DNA of 64,000 nucleotides from Chloroflexota bacterium. Lineage in GTDB: Bacteria; Chloroflexota; Dehalococcoidia; Lucifugimonadales; Lucifugimonadaceae. The translations under genes were made by a program, and so were the position numbers. The DNA lies in the NCBI GenBank assembly GCA_029262735.1, contig JAJCYY010000012.1:1-64000 (forward strand), given 5' to 3'. How positions within the stretch are numbered: the stretch's first letter is position 1; the number at the start of each line of letters is the position of its first letter. Below the pieces are notes generated by a model. The model was given only the letters and a program-made list of their open reading frames with translations. It did no database searches and was not told where the DNA came from. Below are positions 60,691-64,000 of the stretch, in pieces.

Positions 60691-61271
60691 TAGGATTCCC
60701 TTCCCATGCTCACGGTGCTAGGGCTTAAGTGATCGGAAGTTTGCTTCGGTGGTGGGTCGGCGATCTCAGGTGTTGCCGGGAGCTCACGGTCGGGCGGGCA
60801 CGCGGCCATTGGCCAGGGCGGTTCGGAGATTCGCCACCCTCCGTCAACGCGACTAACTGTGAAGGTCGCCGGGAAGCTGTACTGATTCCGCCCGAACGGG
60901 GGATCGAAATCCGTCTCGGTGATTTCGACGGTTATCAGCACAGAATCTCCTACTTCAGTGGTCCTGGAGATCTTTGCGCTGAAATCCCAGTCCCGTTCAA
61001 AGATCCTCCATTGCAGTAGCTGCTGTTTGGTGCAGTTGGCTTTCAGCTCCTCATCGACGTAGTCGAGCGCCACATCTATCTCGTCGTCGACAAGAGCAAG
61101 CAGGTACCGCTGAACCGTTCCTTCAGGAGTGTCGGCCGGGAGCAGGTCATCGGATCGGTCATCAGCTAGAACGTTGAGCAGGATGCTGACGACGATGAGG
61201 ACAACAGCCGCTGAGACGATACCGGTCAACCATCGTGCCGACGCTGAACGCATCCGTGGCATCTCGGGCAT
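60690..61271 (-). CDS. Membrane-anchored NTF2-like protein
   Basis: A 193-residue protein with an N-terminal TM anchor (about 14-34, WLTGIVSAAVVLIVVSILLN). An extracytoplasmic domain (about 45-155) has the DUF4878/NTF2-like pattern: TPEGTVQRYLLALVDDEIDVALDYVDEEL and a beta sheet ending in VSRVDGGWRI. The C-terminus is Pro-rich. Such domains often bind small ligands or act in the cell envelope. Its stop overlaps the six-module membrane gene by one base, so the two are translationally coupled and probably function together. Confidence 0.72.
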   Translation of the reverse strand: MPEMPRMRSASARWLTGIVSAAVVLIVVSILLNVLADDRSDDLLPADTPEGTVQRYLLALVDDEIDVALDYVDEELKANCTKQQLLQWRIFERDWDFSAKISRTTEVGDSVLITVEITETDFDPPFGRNQYSFPATFTVSRVDGGWRISEPPWPMAACPPDRELPATPEIADPPPKQTSDHLSPSTVSMGRES

Positions 61272-61476
61272 TCTTTCTGAGGGTCTGGCCGGTGGTCATC
61301 ACATTCGTGACCGAATGTTCGCACAGTTACTGATCTGGATAGTTACCTGCAAAATATTACAGGGCGGCCGAAGTTGTATATGTGATCTGGCAACAGGCTC
61401 GTGTGACGTTTCGATGGCGAGTCTCAGGATTGCTGTCCGGAGCTCGCAGAAGTCGTGCCAGTCGGATCTGGTCGGA

Positions 61477-62418
61477 TCAGTTTGGAGCGGCTGAATCGGC
61501 GAAGAGACTGAGGAGTCTCTGGTAGTCGCAATCTTGCAGCGGCGGCGCATCCAGCGACATCACGTTCGCCTTGAGATGCTCAACGTTTGCCGTCCCGGTG
61601 ATGACGGTTGAGATGCCGCTGTGCATCGCTGCGAAGCGGTATCCGGCATCTATCACAGACTCGACGCCGTCATGCACAAGCCAGCCGAACGGATCATCTT
61701 TGTCGAGCTTGCTCACATCAACGGTCCCGTCGTTTTCCCACTCATCAAACAGGGCTTTCCGATCAGCATCCCGTGTGAGCGTCTGCCTGATCGGTGCCAT
61801 GTTCATGATGCCGACACCGTGTTTCTCTGCTAACGGCAGGACCTCTTTTGCAGCCCACTGGTTCAGGATGCCGTACTTCAACATGATGACATCCCAGGTC
61901 TCCGGGTGCTCTTGCAGGCCCTGCAATGGAACCAGTGCCTTCGGATCCTGCCTCATCATCTCGGTAAAGCCGATCAGCCGGATTTTTCCTGCCTCTCTGA
62001 GGCGCAACATCTCAGGGATGTAACGTTCTACGACTGTTTCGTAGTGCCCTGACAGGATGCCGTGGAACTGCATGATGTCGATGACATCCACGTTCATCAG
62101 GCTCAGGCTGCGTTCAACACTTTCCGTCAACGAACCTTCAACGGCGAACTCTCCATCAGGCCTGTAAGACCACTTGGTTGCCACGAGATAGCGATCTCTG
62201 GCCACTCCTTCAAGCGCCTTGCCAAGCAGCTCCTCCGCAGCCCCGTACGCCTCAGCGGTGTCGAACAGGTTCACGCCGTGATCGAGCGCCGCGTGGACCA
62301 GTCTCTTGCGTTCAGCGGCGTCAACACCTGATTTTTGACCAAACTGGCTTGCGCCGCCGGTTCCTAGGCTGACCAGGGAGACTTCGACGTCAGACCGGCC
62401 GAGCGCGCGGTAGTGCAT
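61477..62418 (-). CDS. Aldo/keto reductase
   Basis: A 313-residue AKR. The tetrad is Asp53 and Tyr58 (NLFDTAEAYG), Lys82 (VATKWS) and His119 (IMQFHG). C-terminal STVITGTANVEHLK binds the NADPH phosphate. It resembles D-threo-aldose/galactose dehydrogenase-like AKRs. It follows the zinc dehydrogenase at 62471 by 52 bp on the same strand. It is not closely similar to the AKR at 11436. Confidence 0.9.
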   Translation of the reverse strand: MHYRALGRSDVEVSLVSLGTGGASQFGQKSGVDAAERKRLVHAALDHGVNLFDTAEAYGAAEELLGKALEGVARDRYLVATKWSYRPDGEFAVEGSLTESVERSLSLMNVDVIDIMQFHGILSGHYETVVERYIPEMLRLREAGKIRLIGFTEMMRQDPKALVPLQGLQEHPETWDVIMLKYGILNQWAAKEVLPLAEKHGVGIMNMAPIRQTLTRDADRKALFDEWENDGTVDVSKLDKDDPFGWLVHDGVESVIDAGYRFAAMHSGISTVITGTANVEHLKANVMSLDAPPLQDCDYQRLLSLFADSAAPN

Positions 62419-62470
62419 GGATACTCCGATGACGTTTTCAAATGGCTATCAGGTTGAGCGGATCTGGAAG

Positions 62471-63520
62471 TTAGTACTCGAGGATCGCCCGGCCGAATAT
62501 CTCGCCCGATTGCAGGGCGTTGGTGGCCTCGTTGATCTCATCCAGCTTGTACCGCTTCGTAACCAGGTCGTCCAGCGGGAACTTTCCTTCTTTGTGCCAG
62601 CGAAGGTACATGTTGAAGTCTTTGTCAGGGTAGGTTGCCCCGAGAGAGCCGCGGTACTGGCGCTGGTGGAACATGAAGTGGCCGGGATCGACGGTCATCT
62701 CCTTGCCCGGCATGCCGATCATCACCGCCATTCCGCCGACGTTGTCCGCGCCTGGGCCGCCACCACGCACGGAAGGCAGGATCTGTTCATTGGTTATGCG
62801 GAGGCCAATGGCGTCAAAAGCATAGTCGGCGCCGCCGCCAGTGATCTCGTGAATCGCCTCGATCGGGTCCGTGTCTCCCGCGTTCACCGTGTGCGTTGCG
62901 CCGAACTTCCTCGCAAAGGCCAGCTTCTCATCATCGAGATCGACAGCGATCACCGGATATGCGTTCAGCAGCACAGCCATGCGTAGAGCTGAGAGACCGA
63001 CTCCGCCAACGCCGTACACAACAACCGAGTCTTCCGGCCGCACTTTGGCGGTGTGCAGAACTGCGCCCGCCCCAGTCAGCACTGCACAGCCGACGATTGA
63101 ACTGATGTCCTTAGGGCTGTCGTCATCTATCTTGACCGCGTAGCCGCCCCATACGATCACGTCTTCGGCCCATGTGTACGTGGGACCGTTCAGCGGCTGC
63201 TCCTGCCATGTCGCGCCGCCCGGCTCAGGGGCCCAGCGGCCTCGAATTGGCTCACGCGGCACCCATGTGACGATCGCCAGATCACCCTCTTTCAGATGGG
63301 TGATGTCCTTGCCGACAGATGTTACGACCCCTGTGCCTTCGTGGCCGAGGAGAGAAGGGGTTTTCGTTTCGACGTTGTGCATCTGGTGCAATTGCGAGTG
63401 GCAGACGCCGCTGGAGAACATCTTGACGACGACTTGGTCCTCCTGCGGATCAGGGATTTCGATCTCGTCGATTGTCAGCGGTTTGCCGTGCTGGGTGTGA
63501 ATGGCTGCTCTGCTCTTCAT
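62471..63520 (-). CDS. Zinc-type medium-chain alcohol dehydrogenase lacking the structural zinc site
   Basis: A 349-residue MDR enzyme related to the NDMA-dependent/class III alcohol dehydrogenases. Catalytic ligands are Cys40 (GVCHSQ) and His60-Glu61 (LGHEGTG). The Rossmann loop is YGVGGVGLSAL. The four cysteines of the structural zinc lobe, expected near residues 90-110, are absent; that region is VPREPIRGRWAPEPGG. Start is ATG 63520 with AGAGGA six bases upstream; the frame is open to 63616. It probably shares a transcript with the downstream aldo/keto reductase. A perfect palindrome lies 180 bp upstream (63700-63718). Confidence 0.88.
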   Translation of the reverse strand: MKSRAAIHTQHGKPLTIDEIEIPDPQEDQVVVKMFSSGVCHSQLHQMHNVETKTPSLLGHEGTGVVTSVGKDITHLKEGDLAIVTWVPREPIRGRWAPEPGGATWQEQPLNGPTYTWAEDVIVWGGYAVKIDDDSPKDISSIVGCAVLTGAGAVLHTAKVRPEDSVVVYGVGGVGLSALRMAVLLNAYPVIAVDLDDEKLAFARKFGATHTVNAGDTDPIEAIHEITGGGADYAFDAIGLRITNEQILPSVRGGGPGADNVGGMAVMIGMPGKEMTVDPGHFMFHQRQYRGSLGATYPDKDFNMYLRWHKEGKFPLDDLVTKRYKLDEINEATNALQSGEIFGRAILEY

Positions 63521-63699
63521 GGCGTCCTCTGAGTGACGGCGAGGGAGATTGCCGGTGGCGGCTCCGCTCGCACACGGGGTTGTTCCAGTTGGCGTTTGGC
63601 CGGGCCAGTCTAGCACCGGAGAGGCGGAAGACTGAGGTGTCGAGAGGCAGGCACTGCCTGAGTTATTGCCGGGCAGGCGTCCCGTGAGAAGCCAGACCA

Positions 63700-63718
63700 G
63701 ATTGACATTGTGTCAATC
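63700..63718. promoter_or_regulatory. Perfect 8-3-8 palindrome
   Basis: GATTGACATTGTGTCAATC is an inverted repeat with 8-bp arms and a 3-bp centre, resembling TetR- or GntR-type operators. It lies upstream of the zinc dehydrogenase (-) and 46 bp after the stop of the right-edge gene (-). It could be an operator or a stem-loop; there is no T tract for a terminator. Confidence 0.45.
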
Positions 63719-63763
63719 CGGCCTTGCGAAGGGATCTCGCCGATCGATGTGAGAACGCTTGCG

Positions 63764-64000
63764 CTACCCTGCGAGCAGGTCGCTGATCGAGATCTTGCAG
63801 ACGCCGAGCGCACCGATAATGGTCAGTGGACTGGATGTTCCCGCTGCAATGCCCTCAAGCTGATCAAGGCCAACCTCGTCGATCAGGCACTGTGCTTGTT
63901 CGGGTGTGACGGGTAGAGCATCCAGGAAGGTGGAATCGATAGTCGTCGAGCCACCAGAACCATCCGGTACGACTATTCCGCTGCCAGTACCGCCACCAGA
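63764..64000 (-). CDS. Secreted protein C-terminus (partial, cut by window edge)
   Basis: An open frame enters from the right edge and ends at a TAG at 63764-63766 (78 residues visible). It starts with a Gly/Ser/Thr-rich linker (SGGGTGSGIVVPDGSGGS). A compact C-terminal segment follows with two cysteines, TPEQAQCLIDEVGLDQLEG and LGVCKISISDLL, a pattern seen in small extracytoplasmic domains of Actinobacteria and Chloroflexi. The start and signal peptide lie outside the window. I do not recognise a named family. Confidence 0.6.
   Translation of the reverse strand, partial: SGGGTGSGIVVPDGSGGSTTIDSTFLDALPVTPEQAQCLIDEVGLDQLEGIAAGTSSPLTIIGALGVCKISISDLLAG

Noticed and set aside
1-64000. CRISPR array, prophage or IS element
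   Set aside because: No regularly spaced direct repeats, transposase, integrase or phage structural genes were seen; the only dispersed repeat is the 142-bp pair.

Overview
The window is 64 kb of a gene-dense, fairly GC-rich bacterial chromosome with mostly housekeeping and general metabolic genes. I infer a Chloroflexota member (Dehalococcoidia / SAR202-like). The reasons are secreted lipoproteins with long Thr-Pro linkers, a LexA operator-like site of the GAAC-N4-GTTC (Gram-positive) type, frequent TTG/GTG starts, and a mix of catabolic dehydrogenases, an amidohydrolase and aldo/keto reductases. No phylogeny was run, so the assignment is tentative. There is no phage, plasmid, IS transposase or CRISPR array.

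Layout. 0.3-5.6 kb: mutS2, an alpha/beta hydrolase, a formyltransferase resembling the hydrolase domain of 10-formyl-THF dehydrogenase, a TPR protein and a pterin dehydratase. 5.8-11.3 kb (minus): a PadR regulator followed by an MMPL/RND-type membrane protein and an ABC-2 exporter (ATPase + permease), probably one PadR-controlled export operon. 11.4-20.6 kb: a catabolic block with an aldo/keto reductase and epimerase pair, a ThDP carboligase/decarboxylase divergent from an amidohydrolase-MFS pair, a divergent DapA-family aldolase and a zinc dehydrogenase. It also holds two 142-bp copies of a structured repeat (13.2 and 18.3 kb).

20.9-22.1 kb: a degenerate response-regulator receiver and a secreted protein. 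22.1-28.9 kb (minus): tRNA-Glu(UUC), argC, nth, polyprenyl synthase, metG, rsmI and lipA. 29.0-32.5 kb: rlmD, maf, tatB-like, tatC, with tatA convergent across a bidirectional terminator. 32.6-38.7 kb (minus): lexA, a His-rich protein, rpsT, the RelA/SpoT homologue, a PurM/HypE-like protein and a lipoprotein. 39.1-43.1 kb: an FbpABC-type iron(III) importer. 43.1-45.8 kb (minus): fabF and folC. 46.0-50.0 kb: tldD, tldE and a HEAT-repeat protein. 50.0-51.8 kb (minus): a ROK sugar kinase and a uronate-dehydrogenase-like epimerase. 52.1-58.9 kb: a CPA2 antiporter, an RraA-like protein, a sarcosine-oxidase-like flavoprotein, a GH114-like lipoprotein continuous in frame with a ketopantoate-reductase domain, and a histidine phosphatase. 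58.9-63.5 kb (minus): a six-module polytopic membrane protein, an anchored NTF2-like protein, an aldo/keto reductase and a zinc dehydrogenase. The right edge cuts a secreted protein on the minus strand.

Most notable items: the dispersed structured repeat pair; the in-frame GH114/ketopantoate-reductase ORF; the membrane protein built from six ~80-residue modules; the His-rich protein behind rpsT; the receiver domain that has lost its phosphorylation residues; and several perfect palindromes next to transport or dehydrogenase genes. I see no single feature that I would call a clearly new defence or mobile system.
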